DNA of 64,000 nucleotides from NCBI GenBank assembly GCA_938015435.1, contig CALLPN010000042.1:1-64000 (forward strand), given 5' to 3'. This document shows positions 10,092 through 19,508 of the stretch, one piece after another. The position numbers were made by a program, and so were the translations under genes. The stretch's first letter is position 1. Each line of letters opens with the position of its first letter. The notes beneath the pieces were generated by a model. That model was given only the letters and a program-made list of their open reading frames with translations. It searched no databases and had not been told where the DNA came from. The DNA comes from an uncultured Saprospiraceae bacterium. Lineage in GTDB: Bacteria > Bacteroidota > Bacteroidia > Chitinophagales > Saprospiraceae.

Positions 10092-10852
10092 GATTATTCA
10101 TTATTCTACTTTTCTTGATGGCTTACGGAGCAGCTGCGCAAGATCTGATTGTCAAAAAATCAGGTGAGGTGATCTATTGTAATATTGAATCTGTCGAAGA
10201 CTATTATGTCCAGTTCTATGAATTAGCAGATACAAGTAAGTCACTTCTATATAAAATGGATGTAGCAATAGTGAAGAAAATCGCATTTGCTGGAAACAAT
10301 GAACTTCCATTTGAGGATGAAAATAATTTTACCGCGGATAAAGATTTAAATGGATCTTATACAATGGTTGAAACGAATGTAGACGGATTACTAAGTGATT
10401 ATGCATCCTTACATTTTCAATTCCTTAGATCAAAATATGCAATCGATATAGGTTTTAAAAGATTCTCATCACCGAGTAATTTTTTCTTTGGATCTTTTGA
10501 AGACAATGGTTCAATGGTAGAGCTTGGAGTTAGTTTGCCGATGAAGATCTTTGGAAATGAAAATAGACCATTAAGAGGTCTTTATTTACGGGCATTTACA
10601 ATTTACACTGCTGGTAACTTTACAAATAATTCTCAGTTCGGTGGTAGTATTGTTGAGTATAATCAGATAAGCCTAGGTGTACAAGGGGTATTACATTATC
10701 AGATCGCATCTAGCTTCTACCTCAAAGTATACTATGGATTAGGGGGTACCATTCAAGTAGATAGTTTCGGTCCACCCGTGAGACGTGCTGATCTATCAGG
10801 AGGTGATGGACTTCAAAGTATCTACGGAGTTAGAATCGGTTATATATTTTAG
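10085..10852 (+). CDS. Secreted protein of unknown function, paralogue 2, lgt operon
   Basis: 255 residues. The signal peptide is about 1-18 (MVRLFIILLFLMAYGAAAQ). It begins LIVKKSGEVIYCNIESVEDYYVQFYE, clearly the same domain as the start of the preceding protein (GDKILCTVTRIDDVNIEYLD), so the two are tandem paralogues. The C-terminal half is strand-rich and ends GVRIGYIF; the terminal Phe is typical of an outer-membrane barrel. The start overlaps the upstream stop by 7 bp. No function is known to me; the shared N-terminal domain could be a periplasmic sensing or adaptor module. Confidence 0.75.
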   Translation: MVRLFIILLFLMAYGAAAQDLIVKKSGEVIYCNIESVEDYYVQFYELADTSKSLLYKMDVAIVKKIAFAGNNELPFEDENNFTADKDLNGSYTMVETNVDGLLSDYASLHFQFLRSKYAIDIGFKRFSSPSNFFFGSFEDNGSMVELGVSLPMKIFGNENRPLRGLYLRAFTIYTAGNFTNNSQFGGSIVEYNQISLGVQGVLHYQIASSFYLKVYYGLGGTIQVDSFGPPVRRADLSGGDGLQSIYGVRIGYIF

Positions 10853-11101
10853 TGAAGATAGTCGGAGTAGAACGGGAATATCTGTCGTTTTTAATAGAAT
10901 CATAGTGCTTATTGAAAGTGCATACCTTTTCACTACGAAGAATGACCACATACGGGATACAATAGTTTTTAATATTGTCAAAATTGCATTGGATGTTGTT
11001 GTTTGTCGGTTTTTAGTGAGCGTTTTTTGACAAATAGTATTCTTGTCAGTAGAGGCCTTATATACTGTCAAAATCATTATGTTTGCAGGAATTTTACTAC
11101 T

Positions 11102-11764
11102 ATGGAAAAACTTAGTCAATATATAGAATCTCTTGTATTTGTTTCGGATCAACCTATTGGGTTTGCCCTAATCAAGGAGTCATTAGAAAATCATTTTGAG
11201 ACAAAAATGGACACCGATAGTATAGAGACCGCTTTAGATGAATTAATTGAAAAATACCAAGAGGATAAGTTTGCTATTGAGATCGTTGAGATTAATAATG
11301 GCTTTAAGTTTATGACTAAAGGGGCTTACCATGGAATAGTAGGAGCTTACATCAAGATACAGAGTAGTAGACGACTATCTACAGCGGCATTGGAAACCTT
11401 AGCGATCATAGCCTATAAGCAGCCAGTGGTCAAGAGTGAAATGGAGAAAATCAGAGGAGTAAGTTGTGACTATTCTGTACAAAAGTTACTTGAAAAGGAG
11501 TTAATAGCAATTAGTGGAAGGAGTGATGGGCCAGGTAGACCTTTAGAATATAGTACAAGTGAAAAGTTTATGGAGTACTTTGGTCTTAAGGATATGTCAG
11601 ATATGCCGAAAATCAAGGACTTTAAGTTACCTGACTCTCAAGTAGGAGAGCCTGCACCTTTAGAAGAAATAAAAGAAGCGCCATCTGAGGAATTGGCGGC
11701 AGTAAAAGTACAATTAGGCGAAGACTTGCCTCCAGTGCTGGGTCCGCCAAGTGAAGAAGAGTAG
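11102..11764 (+). CDS. scpB: Segregation and condensation protein B
   Basis: ScpB is the winged-helix kleisin-associated subunit that binds ScpA and SMC in the bacterial condensin. The family core is plain: IESLVFVSDQPI near the N-terminus, LETLAIIAYKQPVVKSEMEKIRGVSCDYSVQKLLEKELI in the middle, and GRSDGPGRPLEYSTSEKFMEYFGL. I start at the ATG at 11102 (MEKLSQYIESL), because the frame's upstream extension to 11003 has no family resemblance. That gives 220 residues. The C-terminal tail after about 185 is acidic and Pro-rich, as in many Bacteroidota ScpB proteins. scpA is not adjacent. Confidence 0.93.
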   Translation: MEKLSQYIESLVFVSDQPIGFALIKESLENHFETKMDTDSIETALDELIEKYQEDKFAIEIVEINNGFKFMTKGAYHGIVGAYIKIQSSRRLSTAALETLAIIAYKQPVVKSEMEKIRGVSCDYSVQKLLEKELIAISGRSDGPGRPLEYSTSEKFMEYFGLKDMSDMPKIKDFKLPDSQVGEPAPLEEIKEAPSEELAAVKVQLGEDLPPVLGPPSEEE

Positions 11765-11843
11765 TGAGATATAAAGGCTTATATCAATGAAAATAGAACC
11801 ATGTAGACTTTATATGGGTTATCTAATAGAATAACTAATAACT

Positions 11844-12362
11844 ATGGACGCACCACTTGTAAATAGAGTAGCCAACTCAGGCCTAATTACACTCAACCTG
11901 GAAGATCATTATCCAACTCAAGAAGTTGCAGTATTTGATCTTAAAGATCACCTATTCAAAGGCTTGATTCTCAAAGAGAAAGACTTTCGTGCAGCCCTAA
12001 AGGAACACGAATGGACCCAGTATCAAGATAAGATATTACTAGTGCATTGCACTGCGGATGCGATTATTCCTGTATGGGCATATATGCTTGTGATAAGTTA
12101 TGCTCAACCATATGTATCCGATAGCTATCAAGGCGATCTTGATCAATATTTACGACACTATTATGAATCGTTTATCGTTACCCAAGACTATTCTCAGTAT
12201 GAAGGCGATAAGGTAATCATCAAGGGTTGTAGTCAAAAACCAGTACCTCCAGCCGCTTATATGGCACTTACGGCCGCGCTTAAGCCTTATGCACAATCAG
12301 TAATGTATGGTGAACCATGTAGTACGGTGCCGGTATTCAGAAGGCCTCGAGTACTGAAGTAG
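11844..12362 (+). CDS. DUF2480 family protein
   Basis: 172 residues. The N-terminus LVNRVANSGLITLNLEDHYP, the central LFKGLILKEKDFRAALKEHEW and TADAIIPVWAYMLV, and the end KGCSQKPVPPAAYMALTAALKP match what I recall of DUF2480, a small cytosolic family almost confined to Bacteroidota with no known function. No signal peptide or membrane segment is present. It lies 79 bp after scpB on the same strand and may be cotranscribed. Confidence 0.85.
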   Translation: MDAPLVNRVANSGLITLNLEDHYPTQEVAVFDLKDHLFKGLILKEKDFRAALKEHEWTQYQDKILLVHCTADAIIPVWAYMLVISYAQPYVSDSYQGDLDQYLRHYYESFIVTQDYSQYEGDKVIIKGCSQKPVPPAAYMALTAALKPYAQSVMYGEPCSTVPVFRRPRVLK

Positions 12363-12413
12363 GGTGGTGTAAAATCATTTGGTATTATGGTGGTTGATTT
12401 TCGTTATTGGTGG

Positions 12414-13835
12414 CTAAAAAAGATCGGATACTATAATACTTGAATCAACAACATCTAGAGAGTATTGATTTTTGACAATTGAGTGATTACTAATCATAGT
12501 ATTAAAGACCAATTTTTTAGTTTTGGTTTGGGCTATAAAGTCAGCTTTTCTTCTTTGAAGATTTGCTGCATATTGCTTGTCTATCTTATAGCCAATATTA
12601 TAGTATTTACATTCACATAAATTTATTGAATTATCATTTCTGTCGATGATAAGGTCGATTTGAAATCCTTTATCTTCTTTAGATCCAGTGTAACGATAGC
12701 TATAATTTTCAGTATAAACATTTGTGATGCCTAGTGCGATTTTGATTTGATCTATATGTTTTAGGCATAAAGTTTCGAATGCATAACCAGTCCATATTTT
12801 GTAAGCTTGTTTGGCAGAAAGTTGTTGCCATATTCCTTTACCACTGTTTCTATTGGGTTTTATGAATTTATGGTAGAAAACTGAGTACTCATCGATCAAT
12901 CGATATAGTGCTCCACGTTTTTTTCTTCCGTAGGGAGTTTCTTCTATGACGAATCCAGAAGTAATCAAATCATCCATAGTTCGTGTATAAGGTCCACCTG
13001 GATCCACTTTTGATTTCTTGATGATGTCCTCCCTTGTCAGTCCAGATTGACTCGTCGCTAATGTTTTTACTATGGCTTCATGGTTTTCTGGATAATCAAA
13101 TAGAGCTTTATATAGGTTCTCGTATTCATATTTGAGTAACCCATCATTGGCGAAGCATAATCTATCTATAGCTACTGTTGGGCTTTCCCCTTTTTGTATT
13201 TGTTCCAGATAGAAGGGAATACCACCCATCGCCATGTATATTTCTGTTATGGCATTGTCGGTGAGGTTTACTTTTCTGGACTTCAAAAATAATTTAGTTT
13301 CTCTCAGTGTAAACGGTTTTAGTTTGATAATATGGCTTAGACGATTATGAAATCCACCTTTATCATTGATGATTTTTTTTGATATCCATGAAGTTGCAGA
13401 TCCACATACTACTAGTATGAAATGAGGTTGTTTTGATATGAAGTCATTCCATAGATGTGCTAGTCCTTGTATAAAACCAGACCTTGCAGTAGCGATCCAT
13501 GGTAATTCATCGATGAAGATTACATGTTTCTTCCTTTTAGATAACCTTTCGAGATAGGCCTTGAAGTATATAAATGTTTCTTGCCAATTTCTCAAAGTTC
13601 CTATCAGGGGCACCTTACTATATTCTATTACTTTCTGTGTAAAGTTTATTACTTGTGCATCAGTATCTGCATTCTGTATGCCTGTCACTCTATAGGCAAT
13701 GTTATCTTTGTAGATTTGATCTATTAGATATGTTTTGCCAACTCTACGTCTTCCTGTAATGGCTATGAAATGTGACTTTTTATCTTTGAGTAGAGATTGT
13801 AATATCTTACTTTGTTGTTCTCGACCTATAATCAT
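12414..13835 (-). CDS. AAA-type ATPase, archaeal ATPase / DUF234 family
   Basis: 473 residues. The start MIIGREQQSKILQSLL is followed by a Walker A motif ITGRRRVGKT at about 26-35. HVIFIDELPWI near 104-114 is Walker B. A GSATSWISKKI sensor region follows, then a winged-helix segment and a C-terminal region with DLIIDR and CECKYY. That D...E-x-K arrangement resembles the DUF234 restriction-endonuclease-like domain. Proteins of this kind are widespread in Bacteroidota and archaea, often in variable regions; their role is not established and links to mobile elements or defence are suggested. Upstream are 53-bp tandem repeats that could be its operator. Confidence 0.87.
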   Translation of the reverse strand: MIIGREQQSKILQSLLKDKKSHFIAITGRRRVGKTYLIDQIYKDNIAYRVTGIQNADTDAQVINFTQKVIEYSKVPLIGTLRNWQETFIYFKAYLERLSKRKKHVIFIDELPWIATARSGFIQGLAHLWNDFISKQPHFILVVCGSATSWISKKIINDKGGFHNRLSHIIKLKPFTLRETKLFLKSRKVNLTDNAITEIYMAMGGIPFYLEQIQKGESPTVAIDRLCFANDGLLKYEYENLYKALFDYPENHEAIVKTLATSQSGLTREDIIKKSKVDPGGPYTRTMDDLITSGFVIEETPYGRKKRGALYRLIDEYSVFYHKFIKPNRNSGKGIWQQLSAKQAYKIWTGYAFETLCLKHIDQIKIALGITNVYTENYSYRYTGSKEDKGFQIDLIIDRNDNSINLCECKYYNIGYKIDKQYAANLQRRKADFIAQTKTKKLVFNTMISNHSIVKNQYSLDVVDSSIIVSDLF

Positions 13836-13883
13836 ATGAGTAAATTTTTCATTGTCAGGACTTTCTTCTAACAGTGCATAAAG

Positions 13884-14000
13884 TGTATTTATCTACCAAA
13901 TGTACACACATAAATACAATTATAGGTGATTAAAATTGTATTTATCTACCAAATATGAGTACATAAATACAATTATAGATAATCGAAAGTGTATTTATCT
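13884..14000. repeat. 53-bp tandem repeats containing an inverted repeat, upstream of the ATPase
   Basis: TGTATTTATCTACCAAAT starts at 13884 and 13937, and TGTATTTATCT recurs at 13990, so the period is exactly 53 bp, close to five helical turns. Each unit also holds the inverted partner ATAAATACAATTAT near its end, so TTGTATTTAT and ATAAATACAA face each other within a unit. On the minus strand the unit nearest the gene contains TACATTTG, a match to the Bacteroidota -7 box TAnnTTTG. Likely operator/promoter repeats for the ATPase gene, or an iteron-like array. Confidence 0.7.
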
Positions 14001-14084
14001 TCTGATGTTGGTTGTGCAATATGCCTTTAGCGAGTTGCTAAATTGAAGGATGCCTTTCGTAAATATGCTGTGACTTGTGTAAAC

Positions 14085-16676
14085 TTACTCCATTGTCCTT
14101 CCACTAATCTCAGCACCAAAAAATACGGCATTGTAAAACTGCTTAGTCCCACCATACCAATAGCCTCGGAAATTTGGGTTGTCCTGAAATGCAATGACTC
14201 TACCTCCACCTAAACGATGCACAGTCAATGCCGCATGATTAGCGATCTTAGTATCAAATCCTCTAGGGATATATCCAGATAGGATCGGCTTCGAAGTATA
14301 CTTAAGAGGTGTCGCGTATGGATTTTTAGTCGGTTGATATATATTAGTACCTCTATGGAATACAGGTAAGATGTTATCACTATAACCATAACTAAGGGGA
14401 TGTGATAGATCCATTTTAGTTTCAAATATAGCACCACCAACAACACCCGCTCCGCGCCTCACTGGGTGCACTTCGTAGGGTTGGTATTTATCCGCTTTAT
14501 CTTTACCGGCCTTACCTTTATATCGTTCTAGTTGTATTAGTTTTTTGTTGGCGGCCCAATCTGTACCACCTCTTATAGTGATCAATGTATTCCCTTGTTT
14601 TACCCAATCGGAAATATCTTTTACTTGATCTTCCTCTATGGTACCATACCAGCCATGTGCCATTACGATCGTATTATACCTTCGTAGTGACGATGATGAT
14701 ATATCTCCAATTTCCATCTTCGTAAGAGGATAGCCAAGTCTTTGATCCATGGTATGCCAAATCTCTCCAGCGTCATAACTGCTCGTACCATTACCTACTA
14801 TTACCATCACATTGGGCCTATTGAGTTTTGCCACATCAGGATTACCAAGTGTCATATATGATTTCGTCATTCCTGAGGATAGGGCATATATGTTTAGATT
14901 ATTTTCTTGGGCTATTCGAGAAAGTGTTTGTTCAATCTCTACATTAGACATATTTTGATTTTGTAAAGGCACTATGATAGTTCCTCTACCGAAATTCATA
15001 TTTTGTTTTTTGCCTGATAGTACAAGTTCTATATCTAACTCTTTGTGCGTCATCTTAGTGATAAGTCCAGCATCTTGGGTCGCGAGTAATGCATTCGGTG
15101 ATTTATATTGATTCCAATCAAATACATATGCGTAAGTTTGGTCAGAGGAGTGCAAATTACCTTTTATGGTTTGCGGTTCCGTCAATTTTTGACCAAGCTC
15201 TAATTGGGTTTTTGTACTTTTATTAAGTTCAGCATATTGTAGATCAAATGCGAGAGGCATGGTCCATGCAGATACATCGTAAAATAGACTATCCGGAAAC
15301 GTTCTCACTTTTTCGAATATTGTTTTTGCCATTTTGGACTGTATTTGCTCCATGGGTACGAAGTAACTTTCGTTAGCCCTATATACCTTGCCATTGGTAT
15401 TAATATCCCTAGAAATAGGGTATACATCCAGTTGATGAGCCAGCATTATTTCATTATATCTTTTTAGTTTATAGGCATCTCTATCGGTATATATCCATCC
15501 TCCGATGCTGCTATTCTTACCGTCAGTGATATTGTTTTTGTAGAATGTACGCTGATAATCAAGCATCTCTTTTCTCTTGGAGATGGCTGCGTCTTGGGTA
15601 GATAGAGAAGTAACTACTTGGTTTCTGATCGTAAAAGGAAAAGAAAGCAATCCATTAACCGATTCTTGTAAGTGTCCACGTGAGCTAGCTTGCTCAAATA
15701 ATATACCGACGCACGCATTAGCATCAGGGTATGTAGATCCTTTACCATAGTAATAGTCATCAAAACTAGATTTGGTGTAGTATAATGACTTTATACTATC
15801 CAGTGCATGCGCATGAAAATGTCCAATCTCTTCTGTCAGATCTTGATTTCGTTGTGGTGTATTAGGGTTAGTCCGACTTGGTATTCCGGGCTGAAAAAAG
15901 AATGTGCTATTAGTACCCATCTCATGATGATCTGTTAAGATGTTAGGTTTCCAATCATGAAATACCTTGATTCTGCCTTGAGACTCAGGATGTGTAAGTA
16001 GCAGCCAATCTCGATTGAGATCAAACCAATAATGATTAGTTCTTCCTCTTGGATATGCTTCTGTATACTCTCTGTCTGCTGGATCGCTTACAAGATGCTT
16101 ACTTTTGTGGCTGTTTACCCAACTAGCAAATCTATTGATGCCATCAGGATTGTACGCTGGATCTATTATGAAGACCCCATTCTTAAGTTTGTTGAGTACC
16201 TCTGGAGATTGGCCGGCGGCTAGATAATAGGCGACTAGCATACTTGCATTGACTCCACTAGACTCATTACCATGGATGGAGTAACCTTGATAAACGATAA
16301 TGGGTTCATCGGCAGTATTTACCTGATCTGCTTCGTTTGGGATACATAGCTTTTGATGTGTGGCCTTGATTTCATCTATCTTTGATAGGTTTTCGGGTGT
16401 AGAGATAATAAGATTAAGCAATGGTCTATTCTCATGTGATCTAGCATATTCTTGTATGATAATTCGATCACTGGACTCGGCTAGTTTTTCCATGTATTGT
16501 ACCAATTTGTCATGGCTGATGTGCCATTCGCCGACTTGATGGCCTATTACTGACTCTGGTGTAGGTATAGCTGGATTATATTCAATATCTGGTAGATAGT
16601 ACGTAATATCCTCCTGAGCCACTAGAAAAGTAGAAAAAACGCTGATTATCAATATTATAGCTATACGTAGATACAT
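14085..16676 (-). CDS. M14 family zinc carboxypeptidase, secreted
   Basis: I take the ATG at 16674-16676, which gives a good signal peptide (MYLRIAIILIISVFSTFLVAQ) and 863 residues; the frame stays open upstream, but that stretch overlaps a gene on the other strand. The peptidase domain is about 45-400. The first zinc ligands are His135 and Glu138 in HGNESSG, NRDW near 221-224 corresponds to the substrate-binding Asn/Arg region, TDHHEMG is near 249-254, and GILFEQ probably carries the catalytic Glu. The C-terminal half has a class I glutamine-amidotransferase-like fold (VMVIVGNGTSSYDAGEIW, TIVMAHGWYG), the usual layout for large Bacteroidota M14 proteins. It should cleave C-terminal residues from peptides in the periplasm or outside. 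Promoters must lie in or near the divergent small gene. Confidence 0.9.
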   Translation of the reverse strand: MYLRIAIILIISVFSTFLVAQEDITYYLPDIEYNPAIPTPESVIGHQVGEWHISHDKLVQYMEKLAESSDRIIIQEYARSHENRPLLNLIISTPENLSKIDEIKATHQKLCIPNEADQVNTADEPIIVYQGYSIHGNESSGVNASMLVAYYLAAGQSPEVLNKLKNGVFIIDPAYNPDGINRFASWVNSHKSKHLVSDPADREYTEAYPRGRTNHYWFDLNRDWLLLTHPESQGRIKVFHDWKPNILTDHHEMGTNSTFFFQPGIPSRTNPNTPQRNQDLTEEIGHFHAHALDSIKSLYYTKSSFDDYYYGKGSTYPDANACVGILFEQASSRGHLQESVNGLLSFPFTIRNQVVTSLSTQDAAISKRKEMLDYQRTFYKNNITDGKNSSIGGWIYTDRDAYKLKRYNEIMLAHQLDVYPISRDINTNGKVYRANESYFVPMEQIQSKMAKTIFEKVRTFPDSLFYDVSAWTMPLAFDLQYAELNKSTKTQLELGQKLTEPQTIKGNLHSSDQTYAYVFDWNQYKSPNALLATQDAGLITKMTHKELDIELVLSGKKQNMNFGRGTIIVPLQNQNMSNVEIEQTLSRIAQENNLNIYALSSGMTKSYMTLGNPDVAKLNRPNVMVIVGNGTSSYDAGEIWHTMDQRLGYPLTKMEIGDISSSSLRRYNTIVMAHGWYGTIEEDQVKDISDWVKQGNTLITIRGGTDWAANKKLIQLERYKGKAGKDKADKYQPYEVHPVRRGAGVVGGAIFETKMDLSHPLSYGYSDNILPVFHRGTNIYQPTKNPYATPLKYTSKPILSGYIPRGFDTKIANHAALTVHRLGGGRVIAFQDNPNFRGYWYGGTKQFYNAVFFGAEISGRTME

Positions 16677-16734
16677 GAGTTTGAATGCTTGTATTTGTAA
16701 AATTCGATTAATTTTGCCCTCCAATTTAGCAAGA

Positions 16735-17034
16735 ATGTTTGTAATACTGGTGTCAGTCATCATAGGGTTATTCGTAGCCATGTTATTTGTCAATGTATAC
16801 TTCAGGGTGAAAGTCATGAAGTCGTATAAGGTGCTAGTGCGTAACCGTGTGGAGTTTGAAACCAAGCATCTTCTTAATCCTCAAAAGATGAAGGAAGAAG
16901 TGTTGCCTAAGTACCCTAAGTTCAGAACAGAGATAGAGACATTCTCAAATCACATTAGATATAGTATTAAGATGGCGTCTGTATTGATTGTGCTGATCAC
17001 ATTGTTTGGAGCTGTTCTGATGTATTTTAAATAA
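16735..17034 (+). CDS. Small two-helix membrane protein, conserved-hypothetical type
   Basis: 99 residues if started at the ATG at 16735 (MFVILVSVIIGLFV); an in-frame ATG at 16675 would add 20 residues but overlaps the peptidase start. There are hydrophobic helices at about 1-22 and 80-97. The charged middle NRVEFETKHLLNPQKMKEEVLPKYPKFRTEIETFSNHI resembles small membrane proteins I have seen in Bacteroidota with no assigned role. It is divergent from the M14 peptidase. Confidence 0.6.
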   Translation: MFVILVSVIIGLFVAMLFVNVYFRVKVMKSYKVLVRNRVEFETKHLLNPQKMKEEVLPKYPKFRTEIETFSNHIRYSIKMASVLIVLITLFGAVLMYFK

Positions 17035-17206
17035 AGGAATAGGGTTTTTCGATTGGATGATATGTTTAAGGTGACAATAATAATCATGATTTGCTAACAC
17101 AATTGAAATTGTAAAACGTATTATTAATAGGGTATTCTGAATAAAATTTAGCGAATTGAATAAAATGAACAAAGTGCCTAATTCATTTCGTTTTGTTATA
17201 AATAAT

Positions 17207-18073
17207 ATGAAAAACTTGAGACTACTTACATACTTATGCATAGTGACGCTGTTAAGCTCTTGTTCGCTATTTGATACTGAAGATCCGATACCGGGCTTCC
17301 TTGTATTCGAAAATCCTAGTTTAAGTACAACGCCTATTGAGGGAGCACCTACACATAATATTAAAGATGTATGGGTATTCGATGGACCGACTTTTCTAGG
17401 GATCTTCCCATTACCGGCGAAAGTACCAGTGATACTGTCAGGTTCAGAAAAGCAATTTACAGTTTTCGCAGGCGTAAGAAATAACGGTGGATTAGGTAAT
17501 GCATTGAGATATCCTTTTTTCGAACCGATAGAAGTTTCTGCTAACCTTTCGGCTAGAGAAGAAAAGCCGATTCCCTTATTATTTCAATATTCTGAAAATG
17601 TCAAATTTGATTTAATTGAAGATTTCGAAAGCAATCATATATTTGTCAATGACCCTAATGAATCTGATGGCGAAGGGGTAGATATTCTTATTCAGTCTGA
17701 AGTAGTATTGTCAGGTTCTAGCTCTGCACAGATAATATTTGATACAGATACCAGTTCATTTGAAAGGACAACTCTTGCTACTTACGATAGACAAAACAAC
17801 CTAGGTTCAGCTACATTTATCGAGATTGATTACAAATGTGATATTCCGTTCTTAGCAGGATGGATCACTTATCGAGATAATTTTATTCAACGAGACTATA
17901 CTGTATTGGTTGCTCCAAGCGAAGAGTGGAACAAAATTTATATTGATATTTCAGAATTTGTAGGAAATATAGAGATTGATCGATACTCGATTGCATTGGC
18001 ATCGGCCGTAACAGGGGATGATCCAATACCGTCCAATGTTTATCTTGACAATATAAAACTAGTACACTTCTAG
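17207..18073 (+). CDS. Lipoprotein of unknown function
   Basis: 288 residues from the ATG at 17207. The start is chosen because MKNLRLLTYLCIVTLLSSCSLF is a textbook lipoprotein signal peptide with lipobox LSSC; an in-frame TTG at 17156 would only lengthen the N-terminus. The mature part has an N-terminal strand-rich domain (FPLPAKVPVILSGSEKQFTVFAG, about 55-120) and a C-terminal carbohydrate-binding-like jelly roll (SAQIIFDTD to NVYLDNIKLVHF). It sits 7 bp before the sugar-phosphate transferase gene, so the two are probably cotranscribed. A role in envelope polysaccharide is only a guess from position. Confidence 0.8.
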   Translation: MKNLRLLTYLCIVTLLSSCSLFDTEDPIPGFLVFENPSLSTTPIEGAPTHNIKDVWVFDGPTFLGIFPLPAKVPVILSGSEKQFTVFAGVRNNGGLGNALRYPFFEPIEVSANLSAREEKPIPLLFQYSENVKFDLIEDFESNHIFVNDPNESDGEGVDILIQSEVVLSGSSSAQIIFDTDTSSFERTTLATYDRQNNLGSATFIEIDYKCDIPFLAGWITYRDNFIQRDYTVLVAPSEEWNKIYIDISEFVGNIEIDRYSIALASAVTGDDPIPSNVYLDNIKLVHF

Positions 18074-18080
18074 ATCGCAA

Positions 18081-19508
18081 ATGAAGTACAGAAAGCAGAG
18101 AAAATTGAGCCTTATAGTGTATAGACTGTCAGATTATCTGATGTCTATGCTTGCATGGTTCTGTTTCTTTACTTTTCGAAAGAGTATAGAAGAGCCAGGG
18201 ATTTCTTGGGATAGCATTTTTGCAGACCAAAAACTCTATTATGGCCTCTTACTCATTCCGATGATTTGGCAAATCTTGTATGCGATCTTTGATAAATATA
18301 GCGATGTATATCGATACTCTAGATTAGCTACTTTCCAGCGAACACTGTGGATTTCATTCTTTGGGGTACTTTTACTTTTCTTCACCATAATGATGGATGA
18401 TTCGGTATTACAGTATACTTCATATTTCAATTCTGTGACCAGATTGTTTTTACTGCATTTTGGATTGACTGTAGTAGCTAGGATGATTATCCTAACCTAT
18501 ACTAAGCGTCGACTCAAAGCAGGCAAAGTATATTACAATACTTTAATAATAGGAGGAGATAAGAATGCAGTAGAACTATACGAAGAGGTAAAAAGTAGAC
18601 CGTACAGTATGGGGCATGAGTTTGTTGGATTCATCGATAGTAATGGGAAATCACAAAATGTAATTGAAGATAGATTACCAAAGCTAGGTAAGATCCCAGA
18701 CATCAAAACAGTATTAGATAAATATCAGATTAGTGATGTAATCGTAGCAGTAGAGACTTCGGAGCATGATAGAATGCAAGATGTGTTTGATAGGTTATTT
18801 GATGCTTCGGATGATCTTTTGATCAAGGTAATACCCGACATGTATGATATCATGTTAGGTACAGTTAAGATGAACCACTTATTTGGTTCAGTACTGATAG
18901 AAGTGCAAAGAGAACTGATGCCGAGATGGCAGATGATTATCAAGAGATTAATAGATCTTGCAGCAAGTGCAGTTGCCTTAATCATTTTACTGCCATTGAT
19001 TATATATATTGCTATCAGAGTTCGATTTTCTTCAGATGGACCTATTCTATATCAACAAGATAGGGTAGGAATCAATGGAGAGACTTTCAAAATCCTAAAA
19101 TTCCGATCCATGTATACCAATGCGGAAGATGCAGGCCCGCAGCTTTCTCATGATTCGGATAATCGAATCACAAAGTGGGGGAAGGTAATGAGAGTTTGGA
19201 GATTGGATGAGATACCACAGTTTTGGAATGTATTAAGAGGAGATATGTCATTAGTCGGTCCACGTCCAGAACGTCAACATTTTATCGATTTGATTATGGA
19301 GCGCTCTCCACATTATAAGCATCTGCTCAAAGTAAGACCAGGAATTACATCTTGGGGTCAAGTAAAATATGGCTATGCATCTAATGTAGATCAGATGGTG
19401 CAGAGGCTTAAGTTTGATATTCTCTATATTGAAAATATGTCATTGAGTTTAGATATAAAGATCTTGTTCTATACGATCTTAGTGCTCATACAAGGAAAAG
19501 GAAAGTAG
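18081..19508 (+). CDS. Exopolysaccharide biosynthesis polyprenyl glycosylphosphotransferase
   Basis: 475 residues, the WbaP/WcaJ type. Four N-terminal membrane helices (about 15-130) are followed by a CoA-binding-like Rossmann region (NTLIIGGDKNAVELYEEV). A fifth hydrophobic segment (AASAVALIILLPLIIYIAI) precedes the bacterial sugar transferase domain with KILKFRSMYTNAED, WRLDEIPQFWNVLRGDMSLVGPRPE and RPGITSWGQV. The enzyme moves a sugar phosphate from UDP- or other nucleotide sugar onto undecaprenyl phosphate and so starts a repeat unit of capsule, O antigen or exopolysaccharide. No other glycan genes are adjacent. The stop codon overlaps the next start by one base. Confidence 0.94.
   Translation: MKYRKQRKLSLIVYRLSDYLMSMLAWFCFFTFRKSIEEPGISWDSIFADQKLYYGLLLIPMIWQILYAIFDKYSDVYRYSRLATFQRTLWISFFGVLLLFFTIMMDDSVLQYTSYFNSVTRLFLLHFGLTVVARMIILTYTKRRLKAGKVYYNTLIIGGDKNAVELYEEVKSRPYSMGHEFVGFIDSNGKSQNVIEDRLPKLGKIPDIKTVLDKYQISDVIVAVETSEHDRMQDVFDRLFDASDDLLIKVIPDMYDIMLGTVKMNHLFGSVLIEVQRELMPRWQMIIKRLIDLAASAVALIILLPLIIYIAIRVRFSSDGPILYQQDRVGINGETFKILKFRSMYTNAEDAGPQLSHDSDNRITKWGKVMRVWRLDEIPQFWNVLRGDMSLVGPRPERQHFIDLIMERSPHYKHLLKVRPGITSWGQVKYGYASNVDQMVQRLKFDILYIENMSLSLDIKILFYTILVLIQGKGK

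Noticed and set aside
10785..11152. Short frames on both strands between the lgt operon and scpB
   Set aside because: They overlap real gene ends or each other and show no domain or signal peptide.
16677..16865. 63-residue N-terminal extension of the M14 peptidase
   Set aside because: It would bury the signal peptide and overlaps the opposite-strand gene; the internal ATG gives a proper secretion signal.
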